Source of the DNA: Streptomyces sp. NBC_01476
GTDB taxonomy: Bacteria > Actinomycetota > Actinomycetes > Streptomycetales > Streptomycetaceae
Length of the DNA stretch: 64,000 nucleotides
Assembly (NCBI RefSeq): GCF_036227265.1
Contig: NZ_CP109446.1
Span: forward strand, 5,400,001-5,464,000
Direction of reading: 5' to 3'
The position numbers and the translations under genes are program-made. Below are positions 8,255 to 17,400 of this stretch, one piece after another. Within the stretch, counting starts at the first letter, position 1. Each line of letters opens with the position of its first letter. The notes under the pieces were generated by a model. The model was not told the origin of the DNA. It searched no databases and worked only from the letters and a program-made list of their open reading frames with translations.

Positions 8255-8600
8255 CGCCCGGGCGCGGCTGCCCGGGCGCGGCTGCCTGGCCGCGGCTGCC
8301 TGGGCGCGGCTGTCACGCCGGGCTGCCCCGGCAGGCGCTCGCCCGCCGGGCGTGATCGCGGGCCGGGCACGCGGTGCCGGGCCGGCGCGGGCCCGGAGTG
8401 GGCGGGGTGCCGGGCCGGGCACGGGGTGCCGGGCTGGGTGCGGTGCCGGGCTGGGTGCGGTGCCGGGCCGGGCACGGGGTGCCGGGCTGGGTGCGGTGCC
8501 GGGCCGGCGCGGGACCGGAGTGGGCGGGGTGCCGGGCTGGGTGCGGTGCTGGGCCGGGCGCGGGCCTGGAATGGGCGGGGCGTCGGGGCGGGCGCGGGTC
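8255..8600. repeat. GC-rich degenerate tandem repeats
   Basis: First a run of about 15-base units based on GGGCGCGGCTGCC (8255-8310), then many imperfect units of about 16 bases built on GTGCCGGGCTGGGTGCG and GTGCCGGGCCGGGCACG (about 8360-8560). Reading frames through it are artefacts of the repeat. It separates the mmpL promoter side from the convergent end of the next gene. A related repeat occurs at 36640-36785. Confidence 0.8.
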
Positions 8601-8659
8601 GCCGCCCGGGCGACCACCGCCCGGGCCCCCGGCAGCGGCGGGGCGGCTGGGGCGAGGGT

Positions 8660-9487
8660 TTAGTTGAGCATGGCGCGGGCGCCGCGGGCTGCCGCGCGGA
8701 TTCCGGCCGCGGACTCGGGGTCGAACGCGCCGATCACGTCGGCGTACTCCTCCATCTCCGCCGCACCGCCCAGGAAGTCGCCCATCTTGACCAGGAGCTG
8801 GGCCCGCTGGAGCCGCAGCTTCGCCGGGTGCCGCGGCAGCAGCAGCGTCAGGTCGAACGTCCACAGCTGGACCGGCCGGTGCTCGGGGCGCGGCGCCGCC
8901 CACGCCCGGATGTTGTTGAGGATGCGCTGCACGATGTCCAGCGGATCGGCCGGGGCGAGCATCGCCGCCTCCAGCGGACCGCCGGTCACCGTCGCCACCA
9001 TCAGCTCGGTGTCCGCCTCGGAGAGCACCTGCCCGCCCTCGAACGGATCGACCAGCACGTACGACCCCGCCGGATCGCCGAAGCCGACCACGAAATGCCC
9101 GGGGAGCGCGACCCCGTAGACCGGCGCGCCGGCCCGCCGCGCCACCTCGATCCACACCACCGACAGCAGGATCGGCAGCCCGCGCCGGCGCCGCAGCACC
9201 TCCTGGAGCAGGGACGAGGAGAGCTTCTGGTAGTCGGCCGCCACCCCCCGGAAACCGTGGCCCGCCCCCAGCACCCGGTGCAGCGCGTTCGCCCAGTCCA
9301 GCGGGGTGCTCAGCCCGTACGGGAGCAGCCCGGCCAGCCGGTCCAGCTCGATCTGGGCGAGGTCGCAGGCCGGTCCGTCCAGCGCGGGATCCGCCTCGGC
9401 CCCGATGAGCAGGCACAACTCCGCGAGGTCGGGCCGCTCCTCGCGGGCCGCCGCCGCGAAACGGTCGCGCACCGAGGGCGTCGTCAT
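8660..9487 (-). CDS. transglutaminase-like SirB1 family protein
   Basis: A 275-residue protein from the ATG at 9487. The core has RRRRGLPILLSVVWIEVARR, GVALPGHFVVGF and YVLVDPFEGG, the pattern of the SirB1/transglutaminase-like superfamily. The usual catalytic Cys before the helix is replaced here by RGLPI, so thiol chemistry is uncertain, but the His and Asp positions remain. The C-terminal third resembles TPR helices. The start ATGA overlaps the stop of the GNAT gene, showing translational coupling. Function is unknown. Confidence 0.8.
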   Translation of the reverse strand: MTTPSVRDRFAAAAREERPDLAELCLLIGAEADPALDGPACDLAQIELDRLAGLLPYGLSTPLDWANALHRVLGAGHGFRGVAADYQKLSSSLLQEVLRRRRGLPILLSVVWIEVARRAGAPVYGVALPGHFVVGFGDPAGSYVLVDPFEGGQVLSEADTELMVATVTGGPLEAAMLAPADPLDIVQRILNNIRAWAAPRPEHRPVQLWTFDLTLLLPRHPAKLRLQRAQLLVKMGDFLGGAAEMEEYADVIGAFDPESAAGIRAAARGARAMLN

Positions 9488-10458
9488 GCCGCTGGTCGGC
9501 GGTAGTGGTAGCCGCTGTGGTCGAGGAAGCCGAGCCGGTCGTAGAGCGCCCGGGCAGCCACGTTGTCCGCCTCCACCTGAAGGTGCGCGGCGACGGCGCC
9601 CTCCGCGTACGCCCGCCGGGCCAGCGCGCCCATCACCGACCGGGCCAGCCCGCGCCGCCGCATCTCCGGCGCCACCTCCACCGCCCCGAACAGCGCCCAT
9701 GCGCCGTCCACCGCGACGCGCCCGATCACGCCGGGGGCGCTCGCGAACCACACCGAGGGCCCGCCCGACAGCACCTTCAGCGCCGCGCCGGCAAGTTCCC
9801 CGGTCCGGTGGTAGGCGGCCGTCCAGGCCGCGTCGGGGGTACGCGAGAGGGTCACGTCGTCACCGCCGGGCAGCGAGGTGAGCGGCGCCAGCGGCGCGGT
9901 GCGCATCAGGGTGTCCGCCTCCCGTATCCACCCCCGCTCGTCCAGCGCCGGCACGAAGGGGGAGGTGTCCGGCACCTGAAGGTACGGGGTCAGACCGCGT
10001 TCGCCGTACCACCGCCGTACGTACGCCAGCGCCTCGTCCACCGGGCGGTCCGGCGCGCCGCCGACCAGGACCGAGTTGGCCCGCCGGGTGAAGCCGCCGG
10101 CCGCCCGCAGCGTCCAGCCGCCGAGCGGGGACGTCTCGGTGGCAGGCCAGGAACGGGAGGCGATGGCGGCCAGCTCCTCAGCCGTCACAGCAGGCACGGC
10201 AATCCCACGCCTTACCGGGGCCGCGGGCACGACCTTGCCCGCCACCAGCAGTTTTTCCGGAATCCTTACCGTCTCCCCGGTCCGTCGCGTGACGCACACC
10301 ACTCCCGCGTCCCACGATGCGAGAACGCCCACCGTGTCGGTGAACGTGGGATGCCCGTCGGCAAGCTCCGCCAGTTGCCGGACCGAGACGCGTTTTCCCA
10401 CGTCAGCGGGGGTGACCCGGATTTCGAGCCGTGCTCCGGACGAGAAATCCCCTGGCAT
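9484..10458 (-). CDS. GNAT family N-acetyltransferase
   Basis: A 324-residue protein. The C-terminal domain carries the GNAT signature: VEVAPEMRRRGLARSVMGAL is motif A that binds acetyl-CoA, followed by HLQVEADNVAARALYDRLGF (motif B). The N-terminal about 85 residues form a separate beta-rich domain with ASWDAGVVCVTRRTG and IPEKLLVAGKVVPAAP, seen in actinobacterial relatives. The acetylated substrate cannot be told. It is divergent from fdxA, is followed with ATGA overlap by the SirB1 gene, and the two form an operon. Confidence 0.85.
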   Translation of the reverse strand: MPGDFSSGARLEIRVTPADVGKRVSVRQLAELADGHPTFTDTVGVLASWDAGVVCVTRRTGETVRIPEKLLVAGKVVPAAPVRRGIAVPAVTAEELAAIASRSWPATETSPLGGWTLRAAGGFTRRANSVLVGGAPDRPVDEALAYVRRWYGERGLTPYLQVPDTSPFVPALDERGWIREADTLMRTAPLAPLTSLPGGDDVTLSRTPDAAWTAAYHRTGELAGAALKVLSGGPSVWFASAPGVIGRVAVDGAWALFGAVEVAPEMRRRGLARSVMGALARRAYAEGAVAAHLQVEADNVAARALYDRLGFLDHSGYHYRRPAA

Positions 10459-10566
10459 GCATGCCCCTCCTGTTCGGATCGTGCCCCGGAACGGAGATAC
10501 TAGGTGCGGGCATCGACGACGCCGCGCTCCCGCGCGAGATGAGCCCTATCGAGGAGGAACGACAGC

Positions 10567-10887
10567 GTGACCTACGTCATCGCGCAGCCTTGTGTCGACG
10601 TCAAGGACAAGGCGTGCATCGAAGAGTGCCCGGTTGACTGCATTTACGAGGGCTCCCGGTCCTTGTACATCCACCCGGACGAATGCGTCGACTGTGGAGC
10701 ATGCGAGCCGGTCTGCCCGGTCGAGGCCATCTTCTACGAGGACGACACCCCGGAGGAGTGGAAGGACTACTACAAGGCGAACGTCGAGTTCTTCGACGAG
10801 CTCGGTTCGCCCGGTGGCGCCTCCAAGCTCGGCCTGATCGAGCGCGACCACCCCTTCATCGCCGCACTTCCCCCGCAGAACGGCTGA
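10567..10887 (+). CDS. fdxA: 7Fe ferredoxin FdxA
   Basis: A 106-residue ferredoxin with GTG start behind GAGGAGGAA. Cys9, Cys17 and Cys50 fit a [3Fe-4S] cluster and Cys21, Cys40, Cys43 and Cys46 a [4Fe-4S] cluster, with an extra Cys25, exactly the spacing of Azotobacter FdI-type proteins. The C-terminal acidic and aromatic tail (DDTPEEWKDYYKANVEFFDE) is typical of actinobacterial FdxA/FdxC. It is a cytoplasmic electron carrier, for example to cytochromes P450. A strong terminator follows, and dapC lies next, the same neighbour as in mycobacteria (family knowledge). Confidence 0.95.
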   Translation: MTYVIAQPCVDVKDKACIEECPVDCIYEGSRSLYIHPDECVDCGACEPVCPVEAIFYEDDTPEEWKDYYKANVEFFDELGSPGGASKLGLIERDHPFIAALPPQNG

Positions 10888-10912
10888 GGCCGCGCGGGGA
10901 GTTCCACCGCCG

Positions 10913-10942
10913 GGCCCCGTACGGCGAGTGCCGTACGGGGCC
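10913..10942 (+). terminator. hairpin terminator after fdxA
   Basis: A perfect 13-bp stem (10913-10925 with 10930-10942) and GAGT loop, placed 25 bases after the fdxA stop. It is followed by GTGGTGTTTCCC rather than a long T run. Confidence 0.85.
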
Positions 10943-11010
10943 GTGGTGTTTCCCCCAGCCGGCGCCCGGCCGGTGATCAGGCACGTACAGGCACGAGCGA
11001 GAGTGAACCG

Positions 11011-12108
11011 TTGAGCATCTCCGCCCGCCTCCCGGTGTTCCCGTGGGACCGCCTGGAGCCGTACAAGGCAGCGGCGTCCGCGCACCCCGACGGCATCGTC
11101 GACCTGTCGGTCGGCACGCCGGTCGACCCGGTGCCCGACGTCATCCGGCAGGCGCTGGCCGCCGCCGCCGACAGCCCCGGCTACCCGCTGACCTACGGCA
11201 CGGCGGCGCTGCGGCAGGCCGTCGTCCGTTATCTGCGCGACCGGCACAGGGTGGCGGGCGCGGACCCGGCGGCCGTACTGCCGCTGATCGGCTCCAAGGA
11301 ACTCGTCGGCTGGCTGCCGCTCCTTCTCGACCTGCGCGAGGGCGACCAGGTCGGCTACCCGGCGCTGGCCTACCCGACGTACGAGATCGGCGCGCTGGTC
11401 GCCCGTGCGGAGCCGGTGACCTATGACGACCCGGTGGCGGAGCTGGACCCGGCCCGGGTGAAGGTGCTCTGGCTGAACAGCCCGTCGAACCCCACCGGCC
11501 GGGTGCTCGGCGCGGCCGAACTGCGGCGGATCGTGGCGTGGGCGCGGGAGCACGGCATCCTCGTGGTCTCCGACGAGTGCTACATCGAGCTGGGCTGGGA
11601 GGGTACGGAACCGGTCTCGGTGCTGCACCCGGACGTCTGCGGTGCGACCCACGACGGGCTGATCGCCGTCCACTCGCTCTCCAAGCGGTCCAACTTCGCG
11701 GGCTACCGCGGCGCCTTCCTCGCCGGTGACCCGGCGGTGGTGAGCGAGCTGCTCGCGGTGCGCAAGCACGTCGGCATGATCGTGCCGCAGCCGGTCCAGG
11801 CGGCGATGATCGCGGCGCTGGACGACACGGCGCACGCGGTGGAGCAGAAGCGGAGGTACGGGCGGCGGCGCGGGGAGTTGCGCGGGGCGCTCGAAGCGGC
11901 GGGGTTCCGTATCGAGCACAGCGAGGCGAGTCTGTATCTCTGGGCGACGCGCGGGGAGGACTGCTGGGAGACGGTGGGGGATCTGGCGAAGCGGGGCATC
12001 CTGGTGGCGCCGGGCTCCTTCTACGGGGATGCGGGGGCGGCGTTCGTGCGGGTTGCGCTGACCGCGACGGATGAGCGGGTGGCGGCGGCGGTGGCGCGGC
12101 TCGCCTGA
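11011..12108 (+). CDS. dapC: succinyldiaminopimelate transaminase DapC
   Basis: A 365-residue class I/II PLP-dependent aminotransferase. It transfers an amino group from glutamate to N-succinyl-2-amino-6-oxopimelate in lysine and peptidoglycan precursor synthesis. Visible marks are PLTYGTAALRQAV, PSNPTGRVL, SDECYIELGW and the PLP Lys in HSLSKRSNFAGYRGAF. The start is a TTG at 11011 followed by SISARLPVFPWDRLEPYK, the conserved family N-terminus; GAGAG lies upstream. DapE, the next enzyme of the pathway, is encoded at 20554, separated by inserted material. Confidence 0.92.
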   Translation: MSISARLPVFPWDRLEPYKAAASAHPDGIVDLSVGTPVDPVPDVIRQALAAAADSPGYPLTYGTAALRQAVVRYLRDRHRVAGADPAAVLPLIGSKELVGWLPLLLDLREGDQVGYPALAYPTYEIGALVARAEPVTYDDPVAELDPARVKVLWLNSPSNPTGRVLGAAELRRIVAWAREHGILVVSDECYIELGWEGTEPVSVLHPDVCGATHDGLIAVHSLSKRSNFAGYRGAFLAGDPAVVSELLAVRKHVGMIVPQPVQAAMIAALDDTAHAVEQKRRYGRRRGELRGALEAAGFRIEHSEASLYLWATRGEDCWETVGDLAKRGILVAPGSFYGDAGAAFVRVALTATDERVAAAVARLA

Positions 12109-12190
12109 GCGGGCGGTGCGCTTGCCTCCGGCGGTGGTCGCGTGCGGCGCCGTCGTGGCTGCTCGCGCAGTTCCTCGCGCCCCTTTGGGG
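12084..12190. repeat. direct repeat copy A (dapC end plus downstream)
   Basis: Begins in the last codons of dapC and ends with GCTCGCGCAGTTCCTCGCGC plus CCCTTTGGGG. Nearly the same stretch recurs at 13428-13537, including the CGGCTCGCCTGA that forms the dapC stop. Confidence 0.8.
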
Positions 12191-12201
12191 TCCTGCCTTG
12201 T

Positions 12202-12269
12202 GCTGGCGGTGACTTGGTGCGGCGCGGTCGTGGTTGCTCGCGCAGTTCCTCGCGCCCCTTTGGGGCACG
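12202..12269. repeat. direct repeat copy B (short)
   Basis: Carries GGCGGTGACTTGGTGCGG and the same GCTCGCGCAGTTCC core as copies A and C, and is almost identical to copy C over its length. The core with CGCGCCCCTTTGGGG is a common Streptomyces intergenic repeat. Confidence 0.8.
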
Positions 12270-12298
12270 CACCTGGGGGGTCCGCCTTCCTCGCCGCT

Positions 12299-12474
12299 GG
12301 CGACACCCTGGTGGTGCCCGTTCTCGACCGGTACGGCCGCTCTCTTCAGGACCTGATCACGATGGTCGGCGAATTGCGCAAGCAGGAGATCGGGTTTACC
12401 TCGCTGCACGAGCGGCCGACACCACCACGCCCGGCGGGCGGCTGGTATTCGACGTCTTCGATGCGCCGGCGGAG
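12299..12474 (+). pseudogene. serine recombinase (resolvase) fragment
   Basis: Residues GDTLVVPVLDRYGRSLQDLI and GFTSLHE belong to the catalytic domain of resolvase/invertase recombinases, downstream of the missing catalytic Ser. A frameshift near 12410 then moves to DTTTPGGRLVFDVFDAPAE, again typical of the family. The protein then runs directly into unrelated flavoprotein sequence. It is dead, but shows that a recombinase once sat between the repeats. Confidence 0.8.
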
Positions 12475-12849
12475 TGCCGGCTCGTCGTCGTGGCGTCCCC
12501 GGTCGAGTTGGTCGGCCGCGCGATTGAGGGCGCGGTAGCAGCCCGGGGCGTCCCCGGCCTTGGCCAGGGCGCGGGCCTGGCCGGCACTTTGCTGACGGCG
12601 CTTGTCCTCGCCCACGGCCCAGGGGTCTTTCTCGCTCCCAGCATGAACCGGGGCATGTGGGAGAGCCCAGCCACTGTCCGGGCCGTCACGGCCCTGCGAG
12701 CCGACGGTCACCACGTCCTCGAACCCGTCCCCACCGTGTCGCTCGCGGACGGCCTGCCAGCGACCGCCGTCGGCCCCGTCCCCGGCACCATCCTCACCAC
12801 CGTGGCCCGGCTTGCCCAGCACCGAACGGGCCTGCGCGCCTCGCCGTAA
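12475..12849 (+). pseudogene. flavoprotein (phosphopantothenoylcysteine decarboxylase-like) fragment
   Basis: The frame that continues from the resolvase relic gives about 124 residues whose second half, VFLAPSMNRGMWESPATVRA and HHVLEPVPTVSLADG, contains the PAMNxxMW motif of the HFCD/CoaC flavoprotein family. The N-terminal FMN-binding part is absent, so the gene is truncated by the junction. It ends in a TAA that also forms part of the -10 hexamer (TAAGCT) of the following kinase gene. Confidence 0.65.
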
Positions 12850-12858
12850 GCTCCCCGC

Positions 12859-13416
12859 ATGACTGCAGCCGCACCACCGATGCCGGCGCTGGCCGGCGGC
12901 GCCGGTTCCGGGAAGTCCACCCTCGCCGTCGCCCTTGCCGAAGCCCGGCCGGGCGCGTACGTGGTCCATCTGGACGACTACTACCACCACGACCCGGACC
13001 GGGCTCCTTCCGTGCCGGTCATCGGCGGACCCGGCCGGACGGTCGACTACAGCGACCCCGGGGCCATGGACCTCGACCGTATCGACGCGGCGATCGGCGA
13101 CGCCCCCCGCGACGCCACCTTTGTCGTCGTCGAGGGCACGTTCGCCCTGGCCCTGCCCACGGTCCGCGACCGGGCCCGCTGGACCGCCTTCGTTGACACC
13201 CCCGCCGATGTCCGGATCGTACGAAAAGCCCTGCGCAAACTGGATCAGGACAGTGAGGCAGCCCGTCGCAGCCTCGCCGGCTACCTCCTCCGCGGCCGGG
13301 ACGCACACGAACTCCACGTCGCACCAGGCGCCCACTCGGCAGACCTCGTCCTCGACGGCATGAAACCCACTCCCGACCTCGTCCAGCGCCTTCTCAAGGC
13401 AACCGTGCCGGGCTGA
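12859..13416 (+). CDS. P-loop uridine kinase-like protein
   Basis: A 185-residue protein from the ATG at 12859, six bases after TAAGCT, so probably leaderless. Walker A is GGAGSGKST (residues about 13-21), followed by VVHLDDYYHHDPDRAP, the DDFY-type motif of uridine kinase and phosphoribulokinase relatives, and FVVVEGTFAL (Walker B). The Arg-rich RIVRKALRKLD segment could be the lid. It likely phosphorylates a nucleoside or small metabolite; the substrate is not determined. It is the only intact gene in the repeat-bounded cassette. Confidence 0.8.
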   Translation: MTAAAPPMPALAGGAGSGKSTLAVALAEARPGAYVVHLDDYYHHDPDRAPSVPVIGGPGRTVDYSDPGAMDLDRIDAAIGDAPRDATFVVVEGTFALALPTVRDRARWTAFVDTPADVRIVRKALRKLDQDSEAARRSLAGYLLRGRDAHELHVAPGAHSADLVLDGMKPTPDLVQRLLKATVPG

Positions 13417-13427
13417 GGGAGGCGGGG

Positions 13428-13537
13428 GCGGCGGTGGGGCGGCTCGCCTGACCGGGCGGTGCGTTTGCCTCCGGCGGTGACTTGGTGCGGGGCTGTCGTG
13501 GTTGCTCGCGCAGTTCCTCGCGCCCCTTTGGGGCACG
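13428..13537. repeat. direct repeat copy C
   Basis: Matches copy A from the GCGGCGGTGG of the dapC end through the stop-codon region and the CGCGCCCCTTTGGGG end, with a middle part closer to copy B. It bounds the right side of the cassette. Confidence 0.8.
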
Positions 13538-13623
13538 TCTGTCCGGGGGCCGAGGGGGAGGGGTGGGGAAAAGGGGAGTGGGCGGCAGCCGGGGAGGCGC
13601 CGCCCACTGGGGGAGGGGTGGGG

Positions 13624-14061
13624 TCAGGAGAGGGGGAGGGCGGTCAGGGGGAGGGCGTCGAGGGGGAGGGTGCCGGTGTTGGGGAGGGCGGCGGCGGGGA
13701 GCGAGCCGCCCGCGGACTCCGTGGTCGCGCCGAGGACCCGGCCGGCGGAGTCACTGGCGTGGCCCGCGGTCTGCTGGGCGACGGGCAGCGCCGTCTTCGC
13801 GGTGGTGCCGACGACCCGGTCGGTGGCCGGCAGGGACGTCTTCATCGCCTGGGTGCCGGCGTCGGCCGCCATCACACTGGCCTGGTGCGACGCGCCGGCC
13901 ACGCTGGTGCCGAGGTCGGCGCCGTCCAGGTTGCTCAGCCCGCCCAGGTCCGGCGTGGGCAGGGCGGCGGCGTGCGCGGCGCCGGCCCCGATCAGAGGAG
14001 CGGCGGCAGCGCCGAGCAGCAGGGCGGCCTGGGCGATCCGGCGCGGGAAGGGGAGGGACAT
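13624..14061 (-). CDS. small secreted protein
   Basis: A 145-residue protein with a Sec signal peptide: basic FPRR, hydrophobic core AQAALLLGAAAAPLIGAG, and AHAA cleavage near residue 32. The mature part is low in aromatic residues and rich in Ala, Gly, Thr and Ser, with an LPNTG-like LPAAALPNTGTLPLDALP near the C-terminus that lacks the hydrophobic tail of a sortase substrate. Start at 14061 with AAGGAG upstream. Similar proteins in Streptomyces are often mislabelled ATP-binding. It is probably extracellular; function unknown. Confidence 0.7.
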   Translation of the reverse strand: MSLPFPRRIAQAALLLGAAAAPLIGAGAAHAAALPTPDLGGLSNLDGADLGTSVAGASHQASVMAADAGTQAMKTSLPATDRVVGTTAKTALPVAQQTAGHASDSAGRVLGATTESAGGSLPAAALPNTGTLPLDALPLTALPLS

Positions 14062-14409
14062 TTTGCGTGATACTCCTTCAACGGACTTCGCGGACGTGGT
14101 GACTACCGCGTGGCGGCTCGGAAGGTTTCGGGCGCCAAAGGTAAAGAGTCCGCAATGCGTCGCATTATAGGAATCCGGCGGAACGGTCCTAAGCAGACAT
14201 CTCGTATGACCATGAAAAAACGTCAATTCGCCCGCCACGCAGCACAATCGCCCGCCGCCCGGGCCGCGCGCCCCCCTCCCCGCCCACCGCCACGGACCAC
14301 CCCTGCGGAGGACCCCTCCGCACACGGGTGCGGCACCCGGAAAGCCGCGACGCGGGCCGGCCCGAAGGAACCGGACCGACCCGCGTCACGCTTTCTCCAC
14401 CCGGAAGAG
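14062..14409. other. intergenic region with terminator
   Basis: About 350 bases between the secreted protein gene and the end of the S53 gene. The half near 14062 should hold the promoter of the secreted protein (relatively AT-rich near 14140-14230). The other end holds the hairpin listed at 14339. No convincing gene was seen; the long plus-strand frame starting at 14110 is a shadow of the protease gene. Confidence 0.6.
14339..14396 (-). terminator. hairpin terminator of the S53 protease gene
   Basis: A long imperfect stem pairs GAAAGCGTGACGCGGGTCGG with CCGGCCCGCGTCGCGGCTTTC read on the minus strand, around a GGTTCC loop region, just after the stop codon at 14410. Confidence 0.7.
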
Positions 14410-17400
14410 CTACTTCTTCTTCAGGGTGAAGTTACTGGTGACCGTCGCCCCCTTCGTGATCTTCACCGTGGCCACCGTCGGCTGGTAACCGTCCTTCGCG
14501 ACGATCACGGTGAGCGGGTTGTTCCGGGTGTCGAGCCAGAGCGCGTACGTGCCGTCCGCACTGGTGGTCAGCGAGTACGCCGACGTCCAGCTGTCGATCT
14601 GCACGGTCGCCCCGGCGAGCGGCGCGGTGCCGCCCGAGGCGGTGGCACCCAGCACGGTGCCGGTGATCTTGCCCCACGTCTTGGGCGGATCGACGTGGAG
14701 GGTGACCGGGACCGCGGTCAGGCTGTACGGCGTGTCGCTGCCCAGCGCGATCTTGGCGGTGAAGTCACCCGGCTGGGTGACCTCGGGAACCGTCGAGTCC
14801 AGCGTGACGGTGACGTTCGCACTGGCGCCGGCGTCCAGCGTCAGCTGCTGCGTGCTCTCGGAGAGCCACGTCACGTCCGCCGACCCGCCCTGGTCGTAAC
14901 CGGGCAGCAGCTCCACCGCGGGGATGGGGCTGCCGGGCGCGTCGCCGCCGCCGACCTTGTAGAGGCCCACGGTGGCGCCGCTGCGGTAGGTCGGGATGTT
15001 GGCGTTCGGCAGCGTGCTCCAGGTGCCGGACGCCGGGTCGAAGGAGTACCCCTTGTTGGTCAGCGCGTTGGCGCTCACCCCGCTGGAGATGAGCAGCTGA
15101 CCGTTGGCCGCGGTGTAGGCCGAGGCCCACTGCGTGGCCGGCAGGTCGGCGATCGGCGACCAGCTGTCGGCCGCCGGGTCGTAGGCGTAGGCGCTGGTGA
15201 CCTCGGTGTTGCCGTTCAGACCGCCGGCGCAGTAGATCTCGTCGCCGATGGCGCCGCAGGACTCCCAGGAGATGGGCTCCGGGTAGTCGGCGATCGCGGA
15301 CCAGCTGTTCGACGCGGGGTCGTACGCGCTGGCGTCCGTGGTGCCACAGGCCGAGGTGCAGCCGCCGATCATGTACAGCTTGCCGTCGAGCACCGTGGTG
15401 CCGGAGCCGGCGTACGGCGCGGGCGCCGACGCACCGGTGGTCCAGCTGTCGCTCGACGGGTCGTAGATCTCCGTCTTCGCGTCCGGTGCACCGGACGCGC
15501 CCCAGCCACCGGAGACATAGAACTTGCCGTCGATGAAGCCGTGGGCCGGAGCCTCGCGGGTGTCCGCCGCGCTGGCCAGCTTGGACCAGCTGCCGGCCAC
15601 CGGGTCGAGCACGTACAGGTCCTTGCTGTCGTCAGAACCGGTGAACCCGTAGGCCGAGTAGATCTTGCCGTCGTACGACCCCACCGCGTTGTCCATGATG
15701 CTCTGCGGGAAGTCGGGCGCGCTCTGCCAGGCGTCGTCGGACGGCCCCGCGGCCGGCTTGACGACGGTGCCGGCCTTGGCCGCGGCGGCCTTGCTCGACA
15801 GCGGGGAGAAGTTCCCCTTGACCGTCTTGAGCGGGGCACCCACGGACTGGATCTGGAAGCCGCCGGACTGCTCGCCCAGCTTCAGCGTGGCGGGCGCGCC
15901 ACCGGTGTTCTTCACCTTCAGCGTCTTGGTGGTCTGCTTGCCCCACGCGACCGTGGCGCTGATGGACGCCGGAGTGACCGTCAACTGCCCGGCCTTCAGC
16001 TTGAAGTTGGCCTGCACGGCGCTGTCCGCGCTGACCTTCACCGCCTTCGACAGGCTGGTGTAGTGGCCCTTGGCGGCGGTGAAGGAGTGGCTGCCGAGGG
16101 TGGAGGCGAAGAGGGAGTAGAAGCCGTCGCCGAGGTTCGGGTCCTCGGGGGTGGCGATGGTGGTGGCGGTCTCGGCCGGCTTGTCGGAGTTGGTGACCGT
16201 CGCGCCGGTCGCTCCCGCAGCGGTGTTGGCGTCCGTGACGGTACCGACCACCTCGGCGCCCGGGATCGGCGTCAGGGCGCGGTTGCCGACGAAGACGTTG
16301 TCGACCTCCCACCACCAGCCGAAGGAGCTGGCGAAGTGGAAGCGCAGCTGCACCGCGGACTTGTCCGCGTAGTCGGTCAGCGGCACCGAGATCTTCTGCG
16401 GGCCGGTGACGTCCTGGCTGCTGTTCCAGACCGTGGTCCAGGTGGCGCCGCCGTCCGAGGTCGCCTGCACCTCGGCGGTCTGGCCGTTGTACGACTTGTA
16501 GTCGGTGGCGAAGCTCAGCTCGGGGCTGGTCTTGCCGGTGAAGTCGTAGACCGGACTGGTGAGTTCACTGTCCTGGTGGTTGCCGCCACCGAAGTGGTCG
16601 CTGTCCGCGACGGCGAACGCGCCGCTGCCACCGGTGTGGTTGGTCCGGTTGCCCGGGTCGTCGAACTCCCAGCCGCCGGTGGAACCGTCGGCGTTGGTCA
16701 CGCTCCAGCCGGCCGGCGGGGCGTCGGTGGCGTCGAACGGCTCGGTGCTGCCGGTCTCGCTGAGCTGGTAGCCGGGGGTGCCGGCGGCCCAGGCGTCTGC
16801 TGCGACAGCGATGTTGAGCGACTTCGCGCTGTCGCCGACGGTGACGGTCTTGGTGGCCGCCTGGTAGCCGGTGTTGGTCGCGGCGACGTGCAGGGTGTAG
16901 GTGTGGCCCTCGGGCAGCGACAGGTCGTAGCCACCGGTGACCGGGTCGGTCCACACCGAGCCGGGGGCACCGTCCACGGTGATCTTGGCGTAGAGCGGCC
17001 AGCCGTGTCCGGAGCCGTCGGTGACCTTGCCGGAGACGGTCTGGCTGGCCACCGGGGCGAGCCCGAAGTCCTCGGTGAGGGTGTCGCCGTCCTCGACGGC
17101 CACCCCGGCGTCGGTCTTGCTCTCGTAGCCGAAGGCTTCGACGGTGATGTCGTAGGTACCGGCCGGCACCGAGAGGGTGTACGTGCCCGCGGCGCTGGTG
17201 TGCGCCACGTTGCCGCCCGCCGAGACGGTGGCCCCGGAGATCGGGTCGCCGGTGGAGGTGTCGGTCACGGTGCCGGAGAGCTCACCGTGCGGGCCGCTGC
17301 GGAAGGCCGCGAGACCGTTCGGGGTGCCGAGGCCGGTCGGCCCGTCGTAGCCCGTCGTGCCGGTGCACAGGTAGGACGGCGAGCAGGAGCCGTTGGTGCC

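Noticed and set aside
8345..8600. Possible CRISPR or protein-coding repeat
   Set aside because: Units are short, degenerate and contiguous, with no unique spacers.
12346..13536. 396-codon minus-strand frame across the cassette
   Set aside because: It spans both relics and the kinase gene antisense; the P-loop kinase on the plus strand explains the region.
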